The notes: a model not told the origin generated them from the letters alone. A stretch of 64,000 bases of DNA from Affinundibacterium amnicola (GCF_014284275.1 NZ_JACOFU010000008.1:62001-126000), one strand, 5' to 3'. Shown: positions 33,983 through 42,822, numbered from the stretch's first letter. Made by a program: numbers and translations.

Positions 33983-35233
33983 ATGTTTAAAAAGTTAAGT
34001 ATCGCGGCAGCAGTCGCATCAACCATGTTACTCAGTTTAAGTGCTTGCGAAATCAGCATTAACGATGACAGTATCAAAGGCAGCGGCAATATCATTACCG
34101 AAAAACGCGAAGCAGCTAGCTTTGATAGTATTAGTAACCATTCGCCATTCGATATTGAACTGGTAGTTGACGGTAAAACCAGCGTAGCAGTAGAAGGCGA
34201 CGACAACTTTGTCAAAGAAGTCGAAACCATCGTTGAAGGTAATACCTTGGTCATTCGTAATAAGAAAAAAGGACGCTTCCATTTTGCCTGGAAAAATTCT
34301 CCAACGACAGTCAAAATCAGCACGGCAGCACTCGTCAAAGTGCTAAATTCTGGCAGTGGCGACATGCGCCTGAGTCAAATTAAAAATGAAAAACTCGAAA
34401 TTATTAGCGAAGGACCTGGTGATATTCAGGCATCGGGCTATAGCAATGAATTGAATTTCCACGCGAGCGGTAGTGGCGATGTGAGCTTACGTCAGCTCAG
34501 TACCAAAAAAGTGACCTTGGAAATGCAAGGTCCCGGCGACACCGAGTTTGGTGAAGTCACACAAAGCCTAAATGCCAAGTTAAGCGGCAGCGGCGATTTA
34601 AATGTCGCTAAATTACAAAGCGAACAAACTAGCATTTCGATTTCTGGCCCTAGCAATGTGAATTTGCGCGGTGTGAGCAAGAATCTAGACGTTGATATGT
34701 CTGGTTCGGGGGATTTATCCATTGATGAGATTCAGGCAGAAAAAGCGACGATTGAAATGTCTGGTCCTGGCGAATTGAGCTTGTCTGGCGAAACAAAATC
34801 CTTAAAACTCAGAGCTAGCGGCTCTGGCAATGTCGATGCTTCGCGCTTAAAAATTGGTGATGCCGATATTCGTAACTCAGGCCCAGCCGATTTACAGTTT
34901 AAAAGTATGAGCGGCAACGTATTAATCGATGCCTCTGGTTCAGGCAATATCGAAGCTGATTTGTCTTCCGCGAATGAAGTCGAAATCAGTTCTGATGGTC
35001 CAGGCAATATTACTTTGCATGGCACCGCGAAGAAATTAAATGCGAACTTGAATGGTTCAGGGGACTTACATGCAAGTGAATTATTGCTTGAACATGCATC
35101 TGTTAAAGTGAATGGCCCTGGCGAAGCCGCGGTCAACGTGAAAGCAGCTGGCTCGGTCACTTCACAGGAAAGCACCATCAAAAACGGCTCGCGTGTCGTC
35201 ACGATTGATAGAAACGGTGTCGTTCAACAATAG
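33983..35233 (+). CDS. Lipoprotein with expanded GIN/DUF2807-like GSGD/GPGD repeats
   Basis: A 416-residue lipoprotein: the signal peptide ends in the lipobox LSAC (C22). After the GIN-type start (KGSGNIITEKREAASFDSI) the protein is made of about a dozen strands-pairs of roughly 20-23 residues in which GSGD/GSGN turns alternate with GPGD/GPGE/GPSN turns up to about residue 390. This predicts a long right-handed beta-helix. The single GIN domain (DUF2807, head-like adhesin) usually covers about 200 residues, so this is a stretched version. GGAGG precedes the ATG. It is probably surface or periplasmic; the binding target is unknown. Confidence 0.85.
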   Translation: MFKKLSIAAAVASTMLLSLSACEISINDDSIKGSGNIITEKREAASFDSISNHSPFDIELVVDGKTSVAVEGDDNFVKEVETIVEGNTLVIRNKKKGRFHFAWKNSPTTVKISTAALVKVLNSGSGDMRLSQIKNEKLEIISEGPGDIQASGYSNELNFHASGSGDVSLRQLSTKKVTLEMQGPGDTEFGEVTQSLNAKLSGSGDLNVAKLQSEQTSISISGPSNVNLRGVSKNLDVDMSGSGDLSIDEIQAEKATIEMSGPGELSLSGETKSLKLRASGSGNVDASRLKIGDADIRNSGPADLQFKSMSGNVLIDASGSGNIEADLSSANEVEISSDGPGNITLHGTAKKLNANLNGSGDLHASELLLEHASVKVNGPGEAAVNVKAAGSVTSQESTIKNGSRVVTIDRNGVVQQ

Positions 35234-35265
35234 ATCGGTATCATCTTTGTCACCCATGTGACATG

Positions 35266-35302
35266 AAAAAGCCATGCGTTTTGAAGCGCATGGCTTTTTT
35301 TT
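35266..35302 (+). terminator. Rho-independent terminator of the GSGD-repeat lipoprotein gene
   Basis: GCCATGCG (35271-35278) pairs with CGCATGGC (35287-35294). The stem is extended by an A run on the left and is followed by eight T residues on the right. It begins about 30 bp after the stop codon. Confidence 0.93.
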
Positions 35303-35348
35303 CGCTCAACACGACAAAACTGAAACGGTCTAAGCTGGTTTCATTAAA

Positions 35349-35520
35349 CCCAGAATTTCCATTAGGATTTGAGACGATGGTGGATGCACTTTTCGAGGTA
35401 GTTTTTACGTGAATGAGGCGTTAATAGCTAGCTATTAGCAACCAAGAGCGCAAAAAATGACCGAAAATGCGCCGCCAGCGCTCAAATAGCGTCGAAGACG
35501 CGCCTAATGGAAAATCTGGG
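35349..35520. mobile_element. 172-bp MITE-like element with 18-bp terminal inverted repeats
   Basis: The left end CCCAGAATTTCCATTAGG (35349-35366) and right end CCTAATGGAAAATCTGGG (35503-35520) are inverted copies with 17 of 18 matches. Both outer flanks carry the same five bases TTAAA (35344-35348 and 35521-35525), as expected for a target-site duplication. Inside there is no reading frame, but more symmetry: ATTTGAG/CTCAAAT, the perfect 16-bp palindrome TAATAGCTAGCTATTA (35422-35437), and the hairpin GCGTC-GAA-GACGC (35489-35501). Termini beginning with CCC at a TTAA-type target recall the IS1380 family, which would have to supply transposase in trans. The family link is an inference. Confidence 0.75.
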
Positions 35521-35925
35521 TTAAAACTTCTGAATCCGATATGCATGTTTGAGAACCAAACGACTAGTCGCGATCAAGGTATTTAGTCCCATTAACAGTG
35601 GCATCAAGACATGCTGCGGCAATAACCAGATTTGACCTTTCGGTGCTTGAACCTTCGTCGTTGCCGTAATAACCGGGATCACCCATTCAGCATCCGCCGT
35701 GACGTCGAGTAGAACATCACCAGCCGCGTTGGTATGAAAATAAATTTCACCGCCATGTAACAAACTCAGGCAAATACCCTGTCCTTGATTACTAAAAGAG
35801 GGCTGTGATACCAAGAGTTTCTGCAATTCTTGGTTATTCAGCTCCATCCATCCTTCTAATTCAACAGGAGATTCCAACATCACCCACGGGTGCTCGACCT
35901 GTCCTTGCGTTTCTTCCGTCATCAT
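35521..35925 (-). CDS. Hypothetical protein, 134 aa, with hydrophobic C-terminus
   Basis: An unrecognised small protein. It is acidic and Gln/Glu-rich at the start and has beta-type segments in the middle (GGEIYFHTNAAGDVLLDVTA). A hydrophobic stretch near the end (LPQHVLMPLLMGLNTLIA) precedes a basic tail (KHAYRIQKF). It starts 3 bp after the TraB/GumN gene, so it is the second gene of that operon. Its stop codon lies in the TTAAA duplication of the adjoining MITE-like element; because the duplication restores the same bases, the insertion need not have changed the protein end. Confidence 0.6.
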   Translation of the reverse strand: MMTEETQGQVEHPWVMLESPVELEGWMELNNQELQKLLVSQPSFSNQGQGICLSLLHGGEIYFHTNAAGDVLLDVTADAEWVIPVITATTKVQAPKGQIWLLPQHVLMPLLMGLNTLIATSRLVLKHAYRIQKF

Positions 35926-35928
35926 TGA

Positions 35929-36924
35929 TTAGCGTATCTGTTGAATCTGTAAACCTTGCTGCTTCAAAAGCGCAATCAAGTTGTTTTCGCCCGCTAAATG
36001 ACCAGAGCCCATCACAATAAATAGCTTCTTGCCAGTCAACATCAAATCTTGGATTTTAGTTGCCATACCGGGATTTCTCTCATCCATCAATTTTTGCGTC
36101 ATTTTCTTGGAACCGATATCTCGATTGCTCGCATCCACAAAAATTTGCGCCAAACGCTCGGCATCGCCAGTTCGCCAAGCATCACTCATGCGATTGAACT
36201 CTTTACTAATTTCACCATTTTTAAATGAGTTCAAGGTATTCGCTAACACCGCGTCACCCTCTTCATCGCTTAAATTGGCTAAAACATCGGCCTGATATTG
36301 AACACTTTCCAGTTCAACCAAATTCTTCTTATCTTTTTTTGCTGCCAAAATAAAGTGACGGTCTAGCACATGCGCTGGATCGTAGCCAAGTTGCATACCA
36401 GCGCTGACGGTTAATCCCATGGCAACTAAGACCGGCTTATAGAATTGGAATTGTTCAATCGACTCCGCCGTCATGCTGGTGAGTGTGCTCCAAGTGGCGG
36501 GTGTCAGATGATTTTGTAGCTTGTCGCCAGCGGCATAACTCAATTTGCTAATCACAGAACGATTAGACGCCTCATCCGAAGTATCCGCCTCAATCACAAC
36601 GGTATCTGCTTGTGCATAAGCCTTACGAACGACTGTTGAAAGAGGATAGAAATTTGCCTTTGCTATATGGATCGTGCCATATAAATAGGCAACAACTGGT
36701 TTACTTGTCGTCTTGCTACTTTTCTGTGGATCTTGCGGTAAACGGATTTCATACAGCAAACCCGTCACTTTTTGCGCCTTGCCAGACACTGGCTTTCCTT
36801 GTTTAGCTATATCTTTATTTTGTAGTGGATCGGCATTCGCTAACTGGCTGATGCCAAGAGAGCAAACAGCAAGTAAGCTAAGCACTAGCTTACTAGGAAC
36901 AAAACGGAAAATTTGATGTGACAT
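35929..36924 (-). CDS. TraB/GumN family protein
   Basis: Start set at ATG 36924, preceded by GGGA; a TTG four codons upstream is less likely. The product is 331 residues with a signal peptide (cleaved near ANA). The family hallmarks are LYGTIHIAKANFYPL (GTIH motif), VVIEAD, LVELESVQYQADVL and, near the end, FIVMGSGHLAG. TraB/GumN proteins are Tiki-like metalloprotease-fold proteins, many of them exported; the substrate is unknown here. It heads a two-gene operon with a small hypothetical gene. Confidence 0.88.
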   Translation of the reverse strand: MSHQIFRFVPSKLVLSLLAVCSLGISQLANADPLQNKDIAKQGKPVSGKAQKVTGLLYEIRLPQDPQKSSKTTSKPVVAYLYGTIHIAKANFYPLSTVVRKAYAQADTVVIEADTSDEASNRSVISKLSYAAGDKLQNHLTPATWSTLTSMTAESIEQFQFYKPVLVAMGLTVSAGMQLGYDPAHVLDRHFILAAKKDKKNLVELESVQYQADVLANLSDEEGDAVLANTLNSFKNGEISKEFNRMSDAWRTGDAERLAQIFVDASNRDIGSKKMTQKLMDERNPGMATKIQDLMLTGKKLFIVMGSGHLAGENNLIALLKQQGLQIQQIR

Positions 36925-37486
36925 GATGCATCCCAAAATTGATCAATAAATATGGCGGCAAAGGAAGCTGCACGTGCCGGCGAATATACACCAATTCATC
37001 TTTCAATCAAGCAAGTAACTTACTAGGAATCACATGACTTCAGACTAACGGCAGATTTTAGCTCGCCTACGGATGCTTCTAAGACGTCCCATTTTTATAT
37101 ACAAGCGAGATTCTTAGCGCTTTGAATTACTTTGAATGAAGGAATAATTATTTTTACATGTTATTTCCACACGGAAAATTCCATCTTTTTAGGGAACTTA
37201 AATTGACTTGATCAATCGAAGACGCGCGCAAAATCAAGCGATGGCTGTGTTCCTGGCTGGTCTACCACAATTCACAACATTGTTGCTATGCAGTGAAGAA
37301 ATTTTGTCTGAAACATGCTCATAACGTGTTTTTTCACGTATTTGCTCTTTACTGTTTAGCTATAAATCGCTTATGTTACGCAGGTTTGACAAAACAGATC
37401 CTTTTCGCCGTTTTTTTTGAGAAAAATCAAGAACTGGCGCGAGGGAATAAGAAATTCAATTATCGTATTTGCCTTAAGGAAACACT
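36925..37486. other. Intergenic region before the amino acid permease gene
   Basis: 562 bases between two divergent genes. A 70-codon open frame at 37293-37505 overlaps the permease start and has no supporting signals. No terminator-like hairpin, recognisable riboswitch or clear promoter was found. AAGGAA just before 37487 is the permease ribosome binding site. Confidence 0.5.
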
Positions 37487-38935
37487 ATGTTTTTTGATCG
37501 TGTAAAATCGCTGGACCAGATTCTGGAATCCGCGGAAAAGAAAGGTCTCAAACGCCAATTAGGCTGGTTTGACCTGATGATGCTTGGCGTTGGCGCCATC
37601 ATCGGTACTGGTATTTTCGTTTTGACTTCGGTTGCAGCGAATAAAGCAGGTCCAGGCATGATTTACAGTTTTATCATCGCTGGTTTTGTATGTGCACTGA
37701 CGGCCTTGATCTATGCTGAAATTGCGTCGATGGTACCGGTTGCTGGTTCTGCCTATACTTACTCTTACGCGGTCTTCGGCGAGTTAATCGCTTGGATTGT
37801 AGGCTGGTCCCTGATCCTCGAATACGCAATTGCTGCTGGTGCAGTAGCGGTCGGTTGGGCAGGTTATGCGAATGGTTTCTTACACTCCATCGGTGCTGGT
37901 TTGCCTTTAGCGTTAACTGCTGGTCCAGGTGACACAATCACTTTGGCTGATGGCACAACTAGCCATGGCGCGTTTAACTTAATCGCTTTTGCGATTTCTT
38001 TATTAGTTACTTGGTTACTGGTAATCGGTACTTCTAAGAGTGCAAAAGTCACTTCGATTTTGGTGATCGTTAAAATCGTCGCATTAGCAACTTTCGTCGT
38101 GTTGGCATTGCCAGCAGTACAGTCTGCTAACTTCGAACCAATGTTACCAAATGGCTGGGGTACACCATTATCTGGTGTCGGTGTGTTGGGTGCTGCTGCT
38201 TCAATTTTCTTTGCCTATGTTGGTTTTGATGCTGTATCAACCGCTGCTGAAGAAACCAAAAATCCCAATGTTAATTTGCCTATCGGTTTGATTGGCTCTC
38301 TGTTTATCTGTACTGTGTTCTATTTATTGGTAGCTTACGCAGCAGTTGGTGCAGTTGGCGCGCAACCAAATGGCGCATTGTCTCAGTCTAAAGAACCATT
38401 AGCATTTATCTTGCGTGAATTAGGTTATCCACGTATTGGTGATTTGGTTGGTATTGCTGCGATCGTCGCTTTGCCATCCGTTATCTTAATGATGATTTAC
38501 GGTCAAACACGTATTTTGTTCACGATGGCACGCGATGGTTTGATGCCAAAAGCGTTCACGGCAGTGCATGAGCGTTTCCATACACCGCACATCGTCACGA
38601 TCGTGACTGGTGTGTTTGTATCTTTGTTCGCGGCGATGTTCCCAGTCAGTATGTTGGCGGATATTTCTAACTCAGGTACTTTGTTTGCGTTCTTCATCGT
38701 TGCTATCGGTGTAATGGTATTGCGCGTAACGCAACCAAATCGCCCACGTTCATTCAGAACACCATTGATCTGGGTTGTTGGTCCATTGGCTGTTGGTGGC
38801 TGTGCATTGTTGTTCGTAAGCTTGGGTTGGAATCCAACCATCAAGTACTTCACCATCTGGGCTGTGATTGGTCTGGTGGTCTACTTCGCATTTGCACGTA
38901 AGAATAGTGTGATGGGTAAGTTAGAGCAGAAGTAA
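37487..38935 (+). CDS. APC-superfamily amino acid permease
   Basis: A 482-residue inner-membrane transporter with about 12 hydrophobic segments. The opening GLKRQLGWFDLMMLGVGAII, then GTGIFVLTS, is the conserved TM1 motif of the amino acid-polyamine-organocation superfamily, closest in feel to the cationic amino acid transporter (CAT/YhdG) group. FFAYVGFDAVSTAAEETKNP is the other family signature. It would import amino acids with protons; the substrate is not certain. AAGGAA precedes the ATG and a strong terminator follows. Transcribed alone. Confidence 0.92.
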   Translation: MFFDRVKSLDQILESAEKKGLKRQLGWFDLMMLGVGAIIGTGIFVLTSVAANKAGPGMIYSFIIAGFVCALTALIYAEIASMVPVAGSAYTYSYAVFGELIAWIVGWSLILEYAIAAGAVAVGWAGYANGFLHSIGAGLPLALTAGPGDTITLADGTTSHGAFNLIAFAISLLVTWLLVIGTSKSAKVTSILVIVKIVALATFVVLALPAVQSANFEPMLPNGWGTPLSGVGVLGAAASIFFAYVGFDAVSTAAEETKNPNVNLPIGLIGSLFICTVFYLLVAYAAVGAVGAQPNGALSQSKEPLAFILRELGYPRIGDLVGIAAIVALPSVILMMIYGQTRILFTMARDGLMPKAFTAVHERFHTPHIVTIVTGVFVSLFAAMFPVSMLADISNSGTLFAFFIVAIGVMVLRVTQPNRPRSFRTPLIWVVGPLAVGGCALLFVSLGWNPTIKYFTIWAVIGLVVYFAFARKNSVMGKLEQK

Positions 38936-38951
38936 TTCTGTACTAGGAATG

Positions 38952-38983
38952 AAAAAAGCGACGCTATTGCGTCGCTTTTTTTT
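38952..38983 (+). terminator. Rho-independent terminator of the permease gene
   Basis: AGCGACGC and GCGTCGCT form a stem (38957-38964 with 38969-38976) with loop TATT, extended by A/T pairing and ending in a run of eight T residues. It lies 17 bp after the stop codon. Confidence 0.94.
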
Positions 38984-39032
38984 GCCTGTTCATTTTAGCT
39001 TAGAAGCACCGGCCTCAAGAATTAAGCCTCGT

Positions 39033-39638
39033 CTATAACCACCCTTCATCGCGCGCTAATCGAAATGCTTCAACACGATTCTTTGCGTTCAATTTACTGA
39101 TCGCTTCTGATAAATAGTTGCGCACCGTGCCTTCAGATAAATGCATGATCTTGGCGATCTCAGAACTACTTGAACCCGTTCCCGCCAAGCGCAAAACTTG
39201 GCGCTCTCGCTCACTTAATGGATCTTGTTGTCCACTCCAACTTTCCAAAGCCAATTCCGGTGCAATCGCTCTCCCTCCGCCATGTACCGTGCGTATCGCT
39301 TTCGCTAAATCTTCTGCCGGGGCGTCTTTCAACATATAACCGCGCACGCCGCTGGCCATAGCGCGGCGTAAATAACCGGAGCGGGCGAAAGTCGTCAGCA
39401 CAATCATTTTGCAAGGTAATTTTAATTCTGTGACCTCGGCAGCTAATTCAAGCCCGGTCATGATCGGCATTTCTATATCGGTAATCAACACGTCAGGCCG
39501 CATCGTTTGACACAAATCCAAGGCTTCTTTGCCGTTTTTAGCCTGTGCTAACACATCGATATCGCCTTCAAGCCTCAATAAGGCGGCTAAAGCCCCAGAG
39601 ACTAAAGCCTGATCTTCTGCGAGAATAATTTTTATCAT
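39033..39638 (-). CDS. NarL/LuxR-family response regulator (DesR-like)
   Basis: Start set at ATG 39638 (MIKIILAEDQALV), giving 201 residues; a longer frame runs into the kinase gene. The receiver has D54 as phosphoacceptor (LITDIEMP). The C-terminal LuxR-type helix-turn-helix reads SERERQVLRLAGTGSSSSEIAK...EGTVRNYLSEAISKL. The DNA-binding target is unknown. It follows the sensor kinase gene by 4 bp, so the pair forms an operon. The kinase and regulator together resemble the DesK/DesR pair, which in Bacillus controls membrane fluidity; no desaturase gene is seen here. Confidence 0.9.
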   Translation of the reverse strand: MIKIILAEDQALVSGALAALLRLEGDIDVLAQAKNGKEALDLCQTMRPDVLITDIEMPIMTGLELAAEVTELKLPCKMIVLTTFARSGYLRRAMASGVRGYMLKDAPAEDLAKAIRTVHGGGRAIAPELALESWSGQQDPLSERERQVLRLAGTGSSSSEIAKIMHLSEGTVRNYLSEAISKLNAKNRVEAFRLARDEGWL

Positions 39639-39642
39639 GATT

Positions 39643-40791
39643 TTAAGATTGTGCTGATTTAAGAGGTAAGACAATATCAATGGCAACACCCTGCTTGCAG
39701 CTTGTTTGCAATTGTCCGCCGAGTGCTCTGACACGTTCGCTCATGCCAGTTAATCCATTTCCTTTTTCTAATTTAGGAACCTGTGTCATGCCCTCAAAAC
39801 CGTTATCAGAAAGATGGAAATAAACATAGTCGTCATCACTATTGAGCTTGCAATGACACACGGTCGCTTGCGAATGCCGAATGATATTCGTAATCGCTTC
39901 ACGCAGTGCTAAGGCGATCACATTTTCTATCGCTGCGGGCAGGGGTTTTATTTTTGAATCTGCATCAAATTTGCCTTCAAGCTCACTGACAAATTTCACA
40001 TTTGCGGAGTCCAGCGTATTTCTTGCGCCGCGCAATTCATGCGCTAACCCGGTATCACGATAACCAAGCACCGCAGAGCGCACTTCTGCTAATGCCTGAC
40101 GTGCGGTTTGTTCAATATCGGCGATCTCTTTTTGACATGCACGCTGATCACGATCAAATAGCTTACGCGCCAACTCGGCTTTTAAGGTAATCACGGACAA
40201 AGTGTGTCCAAGTAAATCGTGCAAGTCACGAGCAATACGTTCACGCTCGGCCAACGTTGCGAGATGTTCGATTTCTTCCTGCTTACGGAATAACTTCTCA
40301 TTGGCGCGTTCAAGTCTCTCGCCAATAATTGCGCCAACCGCACTAGGGATACTAAAAATCAGAGCGGGAACCCAAAACGTCGGTGCCAATTTCATCACGT
40401 AGCTACATACCGCAACGATAAGCCACACCGATCCCAAAGCAATATATGCATAGCGTGGATTATGTTGAAAGCGTGAACTCATGGCGGCGGCGAAAATGAC
40501 GAAAGTAGAGCCGCCAGGATTGAATCCTGCCCAGGCGATTCCAAAGCCGCAGGTAATCGCAATACACACACCAACACGCCAGTCGTAGACCCAAAAACTA
40601 TATAAATAAATCGGCAAAAAAACCAAAATACTCAGCGCCACTAAACATAATTCCAGCGCACTTGGGAACACATAAAAATACTTCCAACCAAAAAACACAA
40701 AGGACAGTAACCAGAAATACGGCGCTTTGCCATAACGAGGCGGTATCCAATCGCGACTCCAGATAGGCGTTAACTGTGTAAAAACCGACAT
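39643..40791 (-). CDS. HisKA_3 sensor histidine kinase (DesK-like)
   Basis: A 382-residue inner-membrane kinase. Four to five hydrophobic segments occupy about residues 25-160 without a large periplasmic loop, as in DesK, where the membrane itself is the stimulus. A coiled linker leads to the HisKA_3 domain with H191 (ERIARDLHDLLGHTL). The ATPase part shows ALREAITNIIRHSQA (N box), then LSDNGFEG and GNGLTGMSERV. It phosphorylates the regulator encoded 4 bp downstream. The stimulus is inferred only from architecture. Confidence 0.9.
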   Translation of the reverse strand: MSVFTQLTPIWSRDWIPPRYGKAPYFWLLSFVFFGWKYFYVFPSALELCLVALSILVFLPIYLYSFWVYDWRVGVCIAITCGFGIAWAGFNPGGSTFVIFAAAMSSRFQHNPRYAYIALGSVWLIVAVCSYVMKLAPTFWVPALIFSIPSAVGAIIGERLERANEKLFRKQEEIEHLATLAERERIARDLHDLLGHTLSVITLKAELARKLFDRDQRACQKEIADIEQTARQALAEVRSAVLGYRDTGLAHELRGARNTLDSANVKFVSELEGKFDADSKIKPLPAAIENVIALALREAITNIIRHSQATVCHCKLNSDDDYVYFHLSDNGFEGMTQVPKLEKGNGLTGMSERVRALGGQLQTSCKQGVAIDIVLPLKSAQS

Positions 40792-41091
40792 GTCTCTCCT
40801 TTTTGTTATTGTGATTGCGCTTGTTCCTGCGTTCTAACCAGCGCTAATCTGGCTTCTCAATGTGAGCGAAAGTATATGCCGAACTAGGGCGTGTTGAGCT
40901 AATATCTTGAACAAACCAGTATCTTCACAAGCTTGTCATGAACACCTGATGTTTACTTTTCGATCAGCGATACAATTCGGTCAAACAGTAATGTAATGTT
41001 GCCCGACTATCGACATGATTTGTAGAGTCAATTGACACACAATTTACCTGACAATTGTCACCTGTCCCGATTGATGAATTATCGATGCGTA
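40792..41091. other. Intergenic region upstream of the DesK-like operon, with paired palindromes
   Basis: 300 bases without a gene. Two perfect palindromes with a CAATTG core lie 23 bp apart centre to centre: GTCAATTGAC (41027-41036) and TGACAATTGTCA (41049-41060). They sit some 240-270 bp before the kinase start. They might bind a dimeric regulator, but no promoter was assigned. Confidence 0.4.
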
Positions 41092-42018
41092 TTATTTCTT
41101 TGCGCGCGGATGGGTCGCATCATAAACTTGCGCCAGATGTTGGAAATCTAAGGCGGTATAAACTTGCGTCGCTGCGATGGAACTATGGCCGAGCATCTCT
41201 TGCACCGCACGCAAATCTCCAGATGATTGTAAAACATGTGACGCAAATGAATGACGCAAAACATGCGGATGCACATCGGCCGGAATACCAATCGCCCGTG
41301 CATGTGCCTTCAATCGTAATTGTACTGAGCGAACCGACATCCGATTGCCACGTTCATTCAAAAATAGCGCCTGACTTTCTAGCTTGAGTAAGGTGGGGCG
41401 TATCGCCAACCAATCTTGCAATGCCACTAAAGCTGGCTTACCAACTGGTACGATACGTTGCTTATTGCCTTTTCCGGTCACATGGACTTCTGCCTGCGCG
41501 ACATCTACCCAACCCAAGCTGGTATAACTGGCATCGCTGAAGTCACGCACATCCAGACTAACTAATTCAGATACCCGCAAGCCACTGGAGTAAAGCAATT
41601 CGAACATCGCACGATTCGCTAAAGGCGTAGCCTCATCGCTGCCATGATGGGCGACCAAATGCACAGCGTCATCTGCGCCCAAAGCTTTTGGTAAGGACTT
41701 GGATTTCTTTGGTGCTTTAATGCCTTCAACCGGATTCGCTGGCATCGCTGTCTGCTCAGCCAACCAACGATAAAAGCCGCGCCAACTCGATAATTTGCGG
41801 GCAATACTGCGCGGGTTCAGTTGCTGCGAGTGCAGTTGTGAGGTTAGCCTACGGAGATCAAAATAGCTCAAGCTTTCTAAGCTTCGTTCTCCGGCAAATT
41901 GCTGCAATTCGATTAAATCTAAGCTGTAGGCACTAATCGAATGTTCGGATAATTGACGTTGATGACGCAGAACGCCTAGATAGGTTTGTATCCAGCCATT
42001 CTGCGTTTCGTCTGTCAT
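41092..42018 (-). CDS. xerC: Tyrosine recombinase XerC
   Basis: Start set at ATG 42018 (MTDETQNGW), 308 residues; a TTG four codons upstream is the alternative. The N-terminal SAM-like core-binding domain is followed by the catalytic domain. It carries the Arg-Lys-His-Arg-His-Tyr set: GLRVSEL, VTGKGNKQR, HVLRHSFASH, LGHSSIAATQVYT. XerC with XerD resolves chromosome dimers at dif. The gene follows DUF484 by 21 bp, and dapF - DUF484 - xerC is a conserved proteobacterial order, which supports XerC over a mobile integrase. Confidence 0.94.
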   Translation of the reverse strand: MTDETQNGWIQTYLGVLRHQRQLSEHSISAYSLDLIELQQFAGERSLESLSYFDLRRLTSQLHSQQLNPRSIARKLSSWRGFYRWLAEQTAMPANPVEGIKAPKKSKSLPKALGADDAVHLVAHHGSDEATPLANRAMFELLYSSGLRVSELVSLDVRDFSDASYTSLGWVDVAQAEVHVTGKGNKQRIVPVGKPALVALQDWLAIRPTLLKLESQALFLNERGNRMSVRSVQLRLKAHARAIGIPADVHPHVLRHSFASHVLQSSGDLRAVQEMLGHSSIAATQVYTALDFQHLAQVYDATHPRAKK

Positions 42019-42039
42019 GTTTGCCAACAAATCGGTGTG

Positions 42040-42699
42040 TTAGGCATCAATCATGCACAGCAAAGCGGCGCTCGAGGTGTCTGCAATTTTCGATAAGAAA
42101 TCGGTTGCCATGTCTTTGGTGAAGCGTGTGGAATCAGGCGAACCCAAAACCAATAAACCAAAACATGGTTCATCCAAACTCAAGCGCAAAGGCAGCATGG
42201 CTATCGATGCAACTGGTTGATCTGATTCTATCCACGCAGCCGCTTCAAAATCATTATTGGCACCACAAAATGGTGTTCTCAGACCTTTCGCGAAGAGTTG
42301 CACATCTTCGGTGGTTGGTGCAGCAAACCAGGTATGGGTGAAATCCGGCGCGACATTCCATAAACGTAAAGTAGCGTGTGGCAAAGCAAAAATTTCTTGT
42401 AAGCTGCGCGTCAAAATATACGGCAAATCGACATCATTGCGTGCCAATAACAGTTCGCGTGTCCATTGTTGAAAACGATCAGTAATGACGTCGTTGTCTT
42501 GTGCCACGCGCATTAAATCTGACAGGCGTAATTCCATCACCTTCAATTTTTCACGCACGATTTCCATTTGCCGCTCTTGCAAAGAAATACTGCGCCCCAT
42601 AACCGGACTAGTCAGTTTAATCTGCGCCAAAAGTTCAGCATGCTCTTCAAAAAAGTGCGGATGTTGGCTCAGATATTCAGCGATGTCGTTGCTATTCAT
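42040..42699 (-). CDS. DUF484 family protein
   Basis: A 219-residue cytosolic protein. The opening NSNDIAEYLSQHPHFFEEHAELLAQIKL is the conserved start of DUF484. A coiled coil (about 35-75) and a GAF-like C-terminal domain (TLRLWNVAPDF..., LLVLGSPDSTRFTKDMATDFL) follow. The biochemical role is not established. It lies between dapF and xerC, its usual place in Gammaproteobacteria and Betaproteobacteria. Confidence 0.92.
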   Translation of the reverse strand: MNSNDIAEYLSQHPHFFEEHAELLAQIKLTSPVMGRSISLQERQMEIVREKLKVMELRLSDLMRVAQDNDVITDRFQQWTRELLLARNDVDLPYILTRSLQEIFALPHATLRLWNVAPDFTHTWFAAPTTEDVQLFAKGLRTPFCGANNDFEAAAWIESDQPVASIAMLPLRLSLDEPCFGLLVLGSPDSTRFTKDMATDFLSKIADTSSAALLCMIDA

Positions 42700-42733
42700 T
42701 ATTCGTCAACTCAATTCTTAATTCAATTTTTTA

Positions 42734-42768
42734 ACTTGTTTTTTACTTGTTTCTTCACTTGTCTCGTG
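42734..42768. repeat. 11-12-bp imperfect tandem repeat between dapF and DUF484 genes
   Basis: Three successive units begin with ACTTGT (42734, 42745, 42757): ACTTGTTTTTT, ACTTGTTTCTTC, ACTTGTCTCGTG. The tract fills part of the 123-bp gap. It resembles the 12-bp repeats elsewhere in the window. Confidence 0.6.
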
Positions 42769-42822
42769 GCGTATTTTGTGACGTATCTCGCAACTGGTTT
42801 ATTCAAACCAAGGTCAACATAT

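Noticed and set aside
33757..34365. N-terminal extension of the mutarotase reading frame to 34365
   Set aside because: It overlaps the well-supported lipoprotein gene on the other strand, and the mutarotase fold begins at the ATG at 33756.
37293..37505. 70-codon open frame before the permease
   Set aside because: It overlaps the permease start, has no ribosome binding site and reads like random A+T-rich sequence.
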